Both the position numbers and the translations under genes were made by a program. Shown here one piece after another: positions 20,926 through 31,010 of a DNA stretch of 64,000 nt. The notes under the pieces were generated by a model. It did no database searches. It was not told where the DNA came from and saw only the letters and a list, made by a program, of their open reading frames with translations. Each line of letters opens with the position of its first letter. Position 1 is the stretch's first letter. The stretch comes from Limnephilus marmoratus (lineage: Eukaryota > Arthropoda > Insecta > Trichoptera > Limnephilidae): contig OU862927.1 of NCBI GenBank assembly GCA_917880885.1, positions 40,203,571 to 40,267,570 of the forward strand, written 5' to 3'.

Positions 20926-22054
20926 TGTAATTTATTTTTAAATTATTGTTTATTTTTGTTCATAATATTTTTTATAAAATACACCCAAACAACAATAAAA
21001 CACCTTTTTATTATCTACTACAATACAACTAGAGACAATGCTTTTGAAAAATAGTCACGCGTAAAGTAATTACCTAGGTACAGAGCATTTTTTTAAATGA
21101 AAAACTTGTTAGATTTCTTAAATATGATAATATTATAATCCATTATAAAAATTACGTTCTACTAAAAAAACATTTAAACAAATTAATATAACTGTATGAA
21201 AAAACATATTAAATGAGTACCTAATATATTTCTGAAATTTTTAGAAAACCCTGTATAGATATCATCACATTACAACTGACTATGCTTTCGGAACGCAAAA
21301 GACAAATACATAATTACGTAGCAAATATTTTATTTATTAAAGAAAAACTACATAAATGTGTAATAAAATACGAAATAATATAAATCTTGTATTAAAAACA
21401 AAAACAATTAACACAAAATTAATAACGATATTATAAAAGCAATTCGTAAATCAATCTTCAATTTTAAAAAAGCGCGCGAATAGCCGCTAAATATTACTCG
21501 TATAATATAATGTCTGTTCTTCTAAAACAACTAACAGTCCACAGCGAGCGCTTGGCAGTCTGGCTACCTATGTAGATAGAATACAACATAACATACCGGC
21601 AAACATATAACAAATCGCAAAAGATTCAATCTGACATAGCAATGTCATGCGATAATAGATTTTGAGGAATTTAACCATTGAGTTCAATATCGCAAAGCAT
21701 TGATAAACGACTTGGAGTTTGAATGATATTGTATGACGAGAACATCCGGCAACGTCGCATGCCGTGATGTTATAGATGCGATAAAAAGTGTACCCAGTTG
21801 ATGTTCTAAGTATGGATGAATATTTACTGATAAAAAACGCATTCCGGAGCATTAACGGTCCACGTAAAAATGTCATTTATTCACTCAAAAATTTTTTTTA
21901 CACCGTTCGACTCGTCTCATCGAGTTTGATATGATGGACTTAAAAAAAAAAAAACGATGAGCCACTAAGTGCCCAAATGAGCCAGTAAGTCGAAATGATC
22001 AAGAAGTTCCGGTAATTAAAGGACGCTTTGAGCCACTAAATGCCGTAACATAAA

Positions 22055-22106
<52 letters not shown>

Positions 22107-22671
22107 CTGCTATCATTTCTGCGTCCTTTCATCAGATCGACATTACTGCGTCTATCTGAACGACTTGATTTTACATAGTTTTAACTTAAGTATGTACTAG
22201 CTTTTAAGTGTTTGATTGTAGCTAGGTATTTATATTTTTGAAAATAATTATTTAAAAAATATACAAAATGAAAAAAACGCCCTTTAACGTTCCTCCAATC
22301 CGAACTCCTTTCATTTTCAATGCAGTGAGGCATCCTGGGTTTATTTACTTTAATTTGGTCAACAATGTAGCTTCCAATTACATATTCATTTTCATGTTGA
22401 TGACAAACCGACGTCTTGCAACATTGCCGCTTATTCGATCAAATTTTTGGTTGGACGACTGTAAAGGTATAAATAGAATATGAAGGTGCCAATACCTGGC
22501 CCATACGTTGCGTACTTTAATCAACCTGGCGGCGATGCGCACGTATAATTTATTAAATTGGTATGGGATTTTTTGAGACTTATCATGGCATGCGCACGAC
22601 AAATCACCAAAGTATCATCGTAATCGTATGAATGGTTTAGGTACAGAAACATTCATTTTTAAATAAAAAAA
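20926..22671. other. AT-rich region, no gene supported; (TA)n at about 22060-22101
   Basis: Mostly AT-rich non-coding DNA with a 40-bp TA microsatellite. A 102-codon minus frame at 21568-21876 is unusually rich in C, F and Y for this composition, but I recognise no family and see no splice sites, so I do not call it. Confidence 0.4.
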
Positions 22672-22975
22672 AAATTACATTAGCCAGGGGGGCAGGAGGC
22701 ATTTCCACAGGAGGCCCTGAGGAAGGTGTCCAGGAGCGAAGGACGTATGAATCCAATCCTCCCACTGCGTTGCAAGACGATGTGTCGAGAGATTCTGGCT
22801 GGAGAGGATAAAATACCTCCCTCAACCAGTCTCTCTCGATTATACCCACCACGCAGCAGGTGGGCAGACGCATCGGTCACCAAAACCTGGACAAACCTCA
22901 CCCCATGAACCCGGTTACCCCTGCTAAGTCAACAAACGTAGCGAACCACTTGGGGAGAACAGCATTTATATGATA
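22672..22975 (-). repeat. SINE family 2, copy with tail
   Basis: Minus-oriented. It has part of the LINE-like tail (CCTCAGGGCCTCCTGT, then GCTAATGTAA), and the middle and upstream landmarks (CATACGTCC, CTCTCTCG, CCCCATGAACCCGG, GAACCACTTGGG) follow toward 22975. Confidence 0.65.
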
Positions 22976-23026
22976 AGCATTTATATAATTGTAATTTAAT
23001 TCTTCATTCGTTATTAAAATAATTCC

Positions 23027-23243
23027 CCTCAGGGCCTATGCCATCTTTGGCGATGCTGTTTGGAGGGACTTTTTAGGTGAAGAAGGAGAGGAAGATCTGG
23101 GAAGGAAAAGGATACCAGGGGTGGGTAGGAATCTGGGGGAGTGTGTCCAGAAGTGAGGGACGTATGAATCCATCCATCCCACTGCGGTGCAAGGCAATGT
23201 TCCGAGAGAGTACGGCTGGAGAATCAACCAACCTACGGACCAG
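23027..23243 (-). repeat. SINE family 2, 3' half
   Basis: Minus-oriented: AATTCCCCTCAGGGCCTATGCC tail region, CCTTTTCCTTCCCAGATC, and the middle section CATTGCCTTGCACCGCAGTG. The head is missing. Confidence 0.65.
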
Positions 23244-23354
23244 ACTACGGTTTCTTTTTAAATAATAGGTCGTAAAATATATCTACTGATAATAGTGTTG
23301 TAGTAATAAAGTACTTATATGGTAATCACTGTCGTGATGCGGAATCAAAATGGG

Positions 23355-23709
23355 GAGAAGAGGATGCATTGTTAATAGTGCGAACTTTTTATGTACCGGA
23401 AATTGAATACTTAGGTTTTAAAATCTCTCAGGAAGGTATAATGCCGCTAGAAAGTAAAATTGAAGCAATTAAGAATTTGGCAGTTCCGAGGAATGTGTCA
23501 GAACTGAGAAGTTTGTTGGGAATAATCTCATATTATATAATGTTTTACGGAATATATCGGACACTCTGTCACCTCTCTATAATTTATTAAAAAAGGGGAC
23601 CATATTTTTGTGGTCGGAAGAATGTAGTGATGCTTTTAATTTTGTAAAAAAACAACTGATGTCAGAAAGAATTCTAGTTCACTTCAATCCTAGTATCCCT
23701 TTGAAACTC
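23355..23709 (+). pseudogene. Ty3/gypsy element, part 1: RT C-terminal segment
   Basis: Residues EIEYLGFKISQEGIMPLESK and VPRNVSELRSLLGIISYY are the classic end of a Ty3/gypsy RT. After a frameshift at about 23575, the connection to RNase H follows (KKGTIFLWSEECSDAF, then ILVHFNPS). Gag, protease and the RT active site are absent from the window. The segment is cut at ATTA (23710-23713) by the DIRS element and resumes at 45709 in the same frame. Confidence 0.8.
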
Positions 23710-23723
23710 ATTATGTGTGTCGT

Positions 23724-23890
23724 TGCTTATCCAGAATATATAATGTGAGATATCAGCCTTATTTCCCGCCAGCGTCAGTCATATCCATTGCTTTATCTTG
23801 AATTTCCCGCCTTTCTTCTATAGCTTCCTTCAGTTGTATAATTGTCACCAAAGCAGTTGGCGTCCTGAGACGCCGTTTTGATTCAATTTT
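23724..23890 (+). repeat. DIRS left inverted terminal repeat
   Basis: Reverse complement of 45497-45663 over about 168 bp (GCTTATCCAGAATATATAAT, then GTCAGTCATATCCATTGC). It contains a small hairpin, GGCGTC-CTGA-GACGCC. Confidence 0.9.
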
Positions 23891-24105
23891 GGCGTTGTTT
23901 CGCCCACGTCCGATCGTGAAATTTTTCGTTCGTAATTGTTTTAACGAAAATAATATCTGTTGCTACCCGCAAATGCGTCATTTTATAAAAAAAATTAGTG
24001 CAAGTGAATAGTGCGAACATTTTTGACAGTATTAGCATCGTATTCCTAACACGCTATATAAATCTGCGTCGCTTGTTCTCGAAACGGAATGACGCCGGTT
24101 AGCAA

Positions 24106-24137
24106 TTGCTTCTCGGCCTGTTGGCTAAGATCAAAAC
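24106..24137 (+). ncRNA. U2 snRNA 5'-end fragment
   Basis: TTGCTTCTCGGCCTGTTGGC and the following TAAGATCAAA match the conserved first 30 or so bases of U2 snRNA with very few changes. The match then fades and the Sm site and stem-loops are absent, so it is a fragment, not a working gene. It lies inside the DIRS 5' region. Confidence 0.6.
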
Positions 24138-24540
24138 GATAAAATAAGCTGAATTACGTAATTACCTAATTATGGATCAATTGTAAACACATTTCACCAT
24201 TTTTTCCACCTTTGGAATTTATGTAAACGATTTTTGAATGGAATATGACCATCGGCGATGTCATATTACAATACTCAAATTACAAATACGAATTCATGTT
24301 CGTCTGATAATCGTTTGACGCAGTTTGATGTTTAACGTTAGACCTATCTATAATTCAGCTTTAATTATAAGAATTTGGTCCTGCTTTTGACAGTTTCAAG
24401 CATGTTTCAAGCTTAAAGCCAACTCGGGCGAGTGGGCCAATGTCCGCATATGTCTGAATATTTAGCTGATCCAGGCTTCAAGGAACTGGAGGTAAACTGC
24501 GAGGTGCTGACATTTGACACCGCCTCACCAATATTTCATA

Positions 24541-24776
24541 TTATGGAAAATATATTTATATTACGGAAAAGATGCTGGCATTGCATGCCTCATTGAAGCA
24601 GAGAGTGCTTTCAAAAGGCTCTCCAAAAACTTATCAAATGTAGTTCAGAAGGTTCCTTGTCAGGAACAATGGAAAGCTTTAAGACTGGAATGGAACGGAG
24701 GCTCTTCAGCAGAATTCCTCAGTCTTCCACTCATTCTTTTGGGGAATGTGGTAGCTACTGGTACCTACTGGTAGCT
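24541..24776 (+). pseudogene. DIRS gag-like N-terminal fragment
   Basis: The plus frame includes CLIEAESAFKRLSKNLSNVV, then QEQWKALRLEWNGGSS, a helical charged pattern plausible for a DIRS gag. It is followed by about 180 bp that interrupts the frame before the repeated section at 24975. Assignment is by position. Confidence 0.4.
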
Positions 24777-24974
24777 ACCTCCTTAATAGACGGGCGCTGG
24801 GAGCGCACGTCTATGGTTTGAATTTGGATTGTTGATTGCTGTACGACTGCTGAAAGAAGCATGAGACAACGCTCTTTTATTTTAACAAGATTCCGGATAA
24901 TTTCTATTGTAAGAAAAGTGTAATTAAAATATATTATATCAATATAGTACAGGGAAGAAGCACTTTCTGCCCAG

Positions 24975-25655
24975 TTGCAGAAACTAGGTGGTGTAACAAA
25001 GTGCTTTAGTCCAGTGCGCCTACCTCAGGGTAGCCACTCGGTGCACAACCGCCCTTCAACATCTAAGGAGGTTGTTGCCTTTGCCCCCAAGCAGACATCA
25101 AAGGAAAAGATGGCATTTCCCTCGTTTCCCCGGCGGGCAGACCACGGGCGAGACCCCCAGTATTCCTCCCGTGTGAGGGATAGGGGGAGGGAACAGAAGC
25201 GTGGCGCGAGGGGGCAGACCTCTCGTGGCCGCTTCAACAGGTGTTGGCGCACAACCCCCTTTCAATATCTAAGGAGGTTGTTGCCTTTCCCCTTAAGCAA
25301 ACATCAAAGAAAAATATCCCATTTCCCTCGTTTCCCCGGCGGGCAGACCACGGGCGAGACCCCCAACATTCCTCTTGTACGAGAGATAAGGGGAGGGAAG
25401 AGAAGCGTGGCGCGAGGGGGCAGACCTCTTGTGGCCGCTTCAACAGATGTCGGCGCATAACCGCCCTTCAACATCTAAAGAGGTTGTTGGCTTTCCCCCA
25501 AGCAAACATCAAAGGAAAATATGGCTTTTCCCTCGTTTCCCCGGCGGGCAGACCACGGGCGAGACCCCCAATATTCCTCCCGTACGACGGGTAAGGGGAG
25601 GGAACAGAAGCGTGGCGCTAGGGAGCAGACCTCTCGTGGCCGCTTCAACAGGTGA
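24975..25655 (+). pseudogene. DIRS gag C-terminal region built of three 206-207-bp repeats
   Basis: Three tandem copies begin at about 25043, 25249 and 25456. Each encodes an Arg/Gly-rich basic stretch (GREQKRGARGQTSRGRFN in the first). The first spacing is 206 bp, which shifts the frame relative to the next copy, so the array can no longer be translated through in one frame. Basic RG-rich tails are plausible RNA-binding parts of gag. Confidence 0.55.
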
Positions 25656-26650
25656 CTATCAACCATTTCGGGCAGGTCAACTACAGGATTATTGGAGAGA
25701 ATGGCAGGCCCTAGATGCCCCAGAGACCATCTTACATATGATAAGAAGATACCGCATACCATTCATCCGAGAGCCCTCGTTGATAAGTCCAAGCGAAGCT
25801 TCCGCAAGGAGGTTCAAAACGAAAGTAATCCCGGAAATGACAATTATGAGAGATGGTACATGGAAAGAGCTGGCAATAATGCCACCTTCCGATCAACACT
25901 TTTTCTGGTTCAAAAGAGCGACGGCTCGAAACGGCCGATCTTCAATTTAAAAGCTATCACAAATTGGATTGCAGAAATCCTGCGTAGACAGTGTATCAGG
26001 ATCATTGTGTACCTAGACGACTTTCTCCTGGCTCATCAGACCGGAGAGGTCCTCAGTCAAACATGAGAAGCTCTTTAATTGTTAGAGCGGTTAGGTTGGT
26101 CGGTAAATTTCCAAAAGTGTGTCCGTCAGCCAGCAGTCAGTGGAATATCTTGGAAGTATGTAGAACCCCCATCTGAAACAGAAGTCCTTAACCAAATACA
26201 GACGCCAAGGTCTTTGGAATTCACTTCAGAGCTTCGTGACAAAAGGAAGATCGACTCTGAAAGAAGCTCAGAGTATTCTCGGAAAGTTGAATTTTGCTAC
26301 CTTTGTGATCCCCAGAGGTCGACTCCATACTCGACTGTTACAATTACAGTTAATGCTGAAGCTGACCCCTCAGCAAAAGTCTCCGATAAAGAAGGAGGTC
26401 TTGTCGGAAATGAAATGGTGGATGATCAACTTAGATCATGTTTTAACTCTTCATTTTCCAAGCCCAACACATTTTCTGACTACGAATGCGGCAGATCACG
26501 GCTGGGGAGCCCTGATTGACTATGTACCTCTGTCGGGTTGTTGGACAGACAGTTAGAGGGGGGGATATTGCAACATGAAGGAGATGACAGTGGAGGTAAT
26601 CCACCTCTTACCCGCCCTGGTATAAGTAACTGATGGTTACTCCTTCAAGG
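25650..26650 (+). pseudogene. DIRS reverse transcriptase and start of RNase H, internally deleted
   Basis: The RT start is recognisable (AGQLQDYWREWQAL, then IRRYRIPFIREPS), then FLVQKSDGSKRPIFNLK. The next residues are already IRIIVYLDDFLL, so about 100 residues between the NLK motif and the DD active site are deleted. Frameshifts follow; RNase H motifs appear as TNAADHGWGALIDYVPLSG, then NMKEMTVEVIHLLPAL. The segment breaks at about 26640-26660 and resumes near 41866. Confidence 0.75.
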
Positions 26651-27646
26651 CTCTCGCAAGATTCTAATTTTTTTTGTTAAACGAAGCTACATTTATTTAT
26701 TTTGAACGAATCTAGACCTCCAGTGTCCATGCATACGTTGTTAGTAAGCAGTATGCAAGTGCTTAACAGGAAAACAAAATGCACAAAATAGGTTAGTAAG
26801 ACAAAGATAAATTAAACAAGGCAAAAGAAAAAAACTCATTCATGAGGCTCCATGAGGCGGCATTGCATCTGTAAAAAACCTGCAAGCACATGCATAAAAT
26901 AGAGAACATAAGTAATACAATAAATCTCAAATCAATTGGCAAGTACCAACAAAATATGTAAATGGCTTTCGGTCTGACCATAAACTACACTTAGCTTCCG
27001 TGTCCCTTAGCCAACCACTCAGTGAAGCCTCAAAGAATGTTAACTGAATATTTGGGGTAAAATACCCGAAGACTAAAAGAAAATTCAGCGTTGGGTAGTC
27101 AGAGGCAGGACAAAGGACAGTCAAGGTCGTCTGATCAAACCTCAAGCCTTCACATATCATTGGGGGAGGCGCAGGTAGATTTGAAAAGGATCTGCAAAAT
27201 TAATTATTTAACTAAAGATGAAGCAGGGACAAGGTCCAGCACCCCCCCATATGGGGATAGGAGAAAAAAAAATAAAAAAAAAATATAAAAAAAAATTGAG
27301 TTCAGTTCATCCAGTAAAACATTTAAACAGTTAAAAACAAACAAAACAAAACAAGGAACATGGTATAAATTAACAGGTAGTATAGTAATTATTAACAAAA
27401 CAAATCGCAAGGCAATTATATACATTTTTCAAAATATAGTGAACAAAATAACATAATGCAAATGTAAAATATAACACATAACTTATAATATATAATAAAA
27501 TAAATGTTAATAAAATAAAATAAATAACATATTACAGAAACACATAAATCATAACAATTAAATCCAAGCGGTAAGTGTAAAGTAATCATGAAGATTGTCC
27601 GTGAATTCAGAAGCAAAATACACCTGGTATCTAAGTTGTTTTACAG

Positions 27647-29806
27647 CTACTCAGCGACTCTAAGAACAGGCCATCTCTCAACCCAAACTTTCGTGAATTT
27701 CTTCAGGCACTCAAAGTTCACCTTATTCGAGACGAGATCTGTATTCCAAGCAGGTCTCGTAATAACTTGTAAACCATCAATCATTTCGTCTCGAGCATCC
27801 GTCAAAATCTCACAGTGCCACAAAATGTGCTCGGCTGTTTGGTCGGTATCACCACAAGCGCAATTGGGATGGGATGATAGAGCCAGTCTGTGAAGTCTAC
27901 CTCTAAACTCCCCATGCCCAGAAAGCAATTGGGTAATATGGTGGTCCATTAAAAGATATGCCTCTTCCATTCTGATTTTAACTGATGGAAAGAAGGAGAA
28001 GGTCCATCTTCCCATATTCGATCTATCCCATCTCATCTGCCATTCACTCAGCGTTTTTCTTCTCATCATCTTTAGAAGTTCAAGGAGAGGCACTGCTCCA
28101 CCAGGTATTAATTCAACACCAAGGTGATTTACAGGTCTTCCTCTTTTCAGACACTTCTTTGTCAAAACTTCCCTAATTTCTAAATCAATTGGCAAAATGC
28201 CGGCCAAAATTGGCAAAGCATCCGATGAAACTGTTCTGTAGGCTCCTGAAAGCGCCAGTAAGGGGATTCGCTGGCCCCTCTTAAGCGCTGAATGAATAAG
28301 TGAATTACTCAGTCGATGTTCCCATACACATGCACCGTATGAAACTTGTGCCACATATACGCATCTGTATAATAGACGGAGCGCAGGGAAACGTAAACCC
28401 CATTCAGCAGTTGAGATTCTTCTCAGTTTTAAGAAGAGAGCCTGGGCCTTACTAGAAACGCTTTTAACGTGAGTCAAGAACGAGGAGGATCTGTCTAATG
28501 TAACGCCTAAATATTTAGTACTCTCTACAAAACGGATTGCAGTATCTCCCATTTTTATGAAAGGGTTTCTACCTCTACTGAGGGAGCCTTTCATAAGGAG
28601 ACCCATGGTCTTATGGGGAGCAAAAGTCAGTCTGTTTTCCTTTCCCCAGTTAAGAATCATATTCAAACCTTCTTCAGCTTTATTTTCAACTTCTTTTCTA
28701 CTGTCCCCAGAGACCAAATACAATTTGTCGTCTGCGTAATCAATCGCAATAGTGCCTTCAGGTAAGGGTAACCTGGAGGAGTCATCGAATAAAATATTCC
28801 AGAAATCCGGTGCAAGGGGAGAACCTTGGGGACAACCCATGTCCACATCTCTTTCAATGATGCAATCACCAAAAGAAATTATAATTTTTCTATCTTTAAA
28901 ATAATCGCAAGATATTTTAAAAAGTTTTCTTGGACAATTGCGATTTTTTAATTTAGTCAAAATCATCTCCCACCATGCATTATCGAAGGCACCAGTTATA
29001 TCTAAGAAGATACCGATTACGTACCTCTTTGTGCAGACCTTCACCCAGTCAAGCGCAGTCATAATGGCGTGCTCCGTGGACTTACCTGGGACAAATCCAT
29101 ATTGATGTACATATGATGGTGTTAATGTTTCTCGTAGACGATTTTGAATTATTTTTTCCAAAATTTTCCCCAATACAGGAAGAAGTGTTATTGGTCGATA
29201 AGCTTTAACATCAGTTCTTTCTTTGTCGTTCCCTTTAGGTATGATCCTGAGCACGCCTTTCTTCCATACAGAAGGGAAAACTCCCCTTCTCATACACGTT
29301 TCCATAACCTGAAAGAGTTCTTCCTTGGCATGGATCCATACATACCTCACAATTATACTATTCAATTTATCATGCCCTGGTGCCTTTCTAGGACTCAAAC
29401 CCTTAATTATAATTTCTATTTCAGCTCTAGTTATTTTAGAATTTCTTTCCTCCTGGGAGAGGATTGGAGGAATCCGTGATTGATTTCTAATCTGTTGGTG
29501 GTGGTCGCTTTCCCCAATTACTGAATCTAGGGGAACTAACTTTCCCAGAAGTGTATTGAGAGTAGTCACCACGTTAATACTCTCAACGTTCCCGTTATCA
29601 TTGTCGATAACACTAGATAAAAACCGATCAGAACCTTTACCCGTTTTTTCAATGGCGCTACGAATATCCCATGGGTTAGAGTTACCAACATCTTTAACCC
29701 AATTATGCCAAGCAGCTCGTTTAGCCAAAAGTACAGCCGATTTGAAAGCTTTACGAGAGCTATTAAGTTGTCTCCTCCTCCGTACACCCAACCCGTCTAG
29801 AGACAC
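27647..29806 (-). pseudogene. R1-clade ORF2, reverse transcriptase portion
   Basis: 719 codons, open. RT motifs: AYRPITLLP, FLDITGAFDNAWW, GCPQGSPLAPDFWN, and IDYADD at about residue 355 (the catalytic aspartates). The C-terminal zinc-binding motif CACGDTDQTAEHILWHC is typical of R1-type elements. It overlaps the endonuclease frame at 29763-29806 in another register, so one indel at about 29790 separates the two. ORF2 would make DNA at a nicked target from its own RNA. Confidence 0.85.
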
Positions 29807-30660
29807 CTAAAGCTCTGTAAGCTCTCTTAAAGGTGCCTTTTAACAAAGTCAGCTCATTCGACCACCACGGAGACCTAATAATCGTCTTCGGGTTTGTTCT
29901 TCCCAGAGCCGATTCAGCGGCTGATACTACGGCCGCGTTGAAAAAATTCCCCAAATTGTCCGGATCTCTAGCTGCTACGTCATGAAAACCCCTTAAAGTA
30001 TCACGTAGAGCATCCCCAAAGTTATCCCAATTCGCCCGAGTAGTTTTGAAGTTCCAGGAGGATCTTGGAGCTTCGGTCTTCTTGACACCCACCATATAAG
30101 TTATTAATCTGTGATCAGAATTAATAGCACATTCGTGGACCTTCCATTTAGAAATCTTGGCCGCAATCGATCCAGAGCAAAGAGTTAAATCAATATTGCT
30201 CTCACCATGTATGTTACTGAAAGTAAAAATACTTCCAGATTCATTTATTATAGAAAGACCTTGCGCCGCAATAAGGTCTTCGACGGCATCTGAACGTTCC
30301 GTCCGTTGTTCAAAATTGTCAAACCACATTGGTGAGCGAGCATTAAAGTCTCCTCCAATAACTATGTTACGTCCTTTAAGCGCGTTAAGTGCGCGCGTCA
30401 GGCTCAAGATGTGAGGTCCTACTGGATTACAATATTTGAAATAGACTGAAATTAAAATAATTTCAGTATCTCCAAAATTAAGTGAAACACAAGTTTGGTA
30501 CTCGTTTGACAGTCCCACAAGAAGGAGGGGACTGATTAACGAAATGTTAACCAGGACTCCCGCCCCCGGTGCTGGGCCAATTTCGAGTACCGCACCAGGA
30601 TATTGAACAGGCGTTCTACCTAACCAGGTGTATTGCTCCTGAATGAGCAAGATGTCAATT
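29763..30660 (-). pseudogene. R1-clade ORF2, endonuclease portion
   Basis: A minus frame with the apurinic-type endonuclease of R1 elements: IVIGGDFNARSPMW, SNIDLTLCSGSI and NSDHRLITY carry the metal- and phosphate-handling residues. The first 31 residues of ORF2 (35210-35116) lie on the far side of the inserted LINE. The sequence rejoins inside the codons for DK-I-DIL. Confidence 0.85.
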
Positions 30661-31010
30661 TTTTTTTTTTTATTATTTATTTAGGAGAAAATACAGATAC
30701 AGATATTAATTGGCAAGAATATACAAAACATCAACTAGAGAATTCACCTGCATCCAAACTATTTCTCACGAATTGACTTAAACAGCAGTTAAAAACATAT
30801 ACAAATATTATGTCTTATAAATAGGGGAAAAAATATATAAGTACATAAGAATATTATTTTACAAATAGAGATATGAAATAAATGCGCAATATCCTTATAA
30901 GAATTTACAAATTATTTTTGAAACAAAAAAATATAAATATAGATAAACAATGTTATACAGAAATTTAAAAAAAAAAAATATATATATAAACGAATGTATG
31001 TCTAAGTTGT

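Noticed and set aside
21568..21876. 102-aa minus ORF, possible receptor-like exon
   Set aside because: Hydrophobic and Cys-rich, but no family signature and no supporting splice sites.
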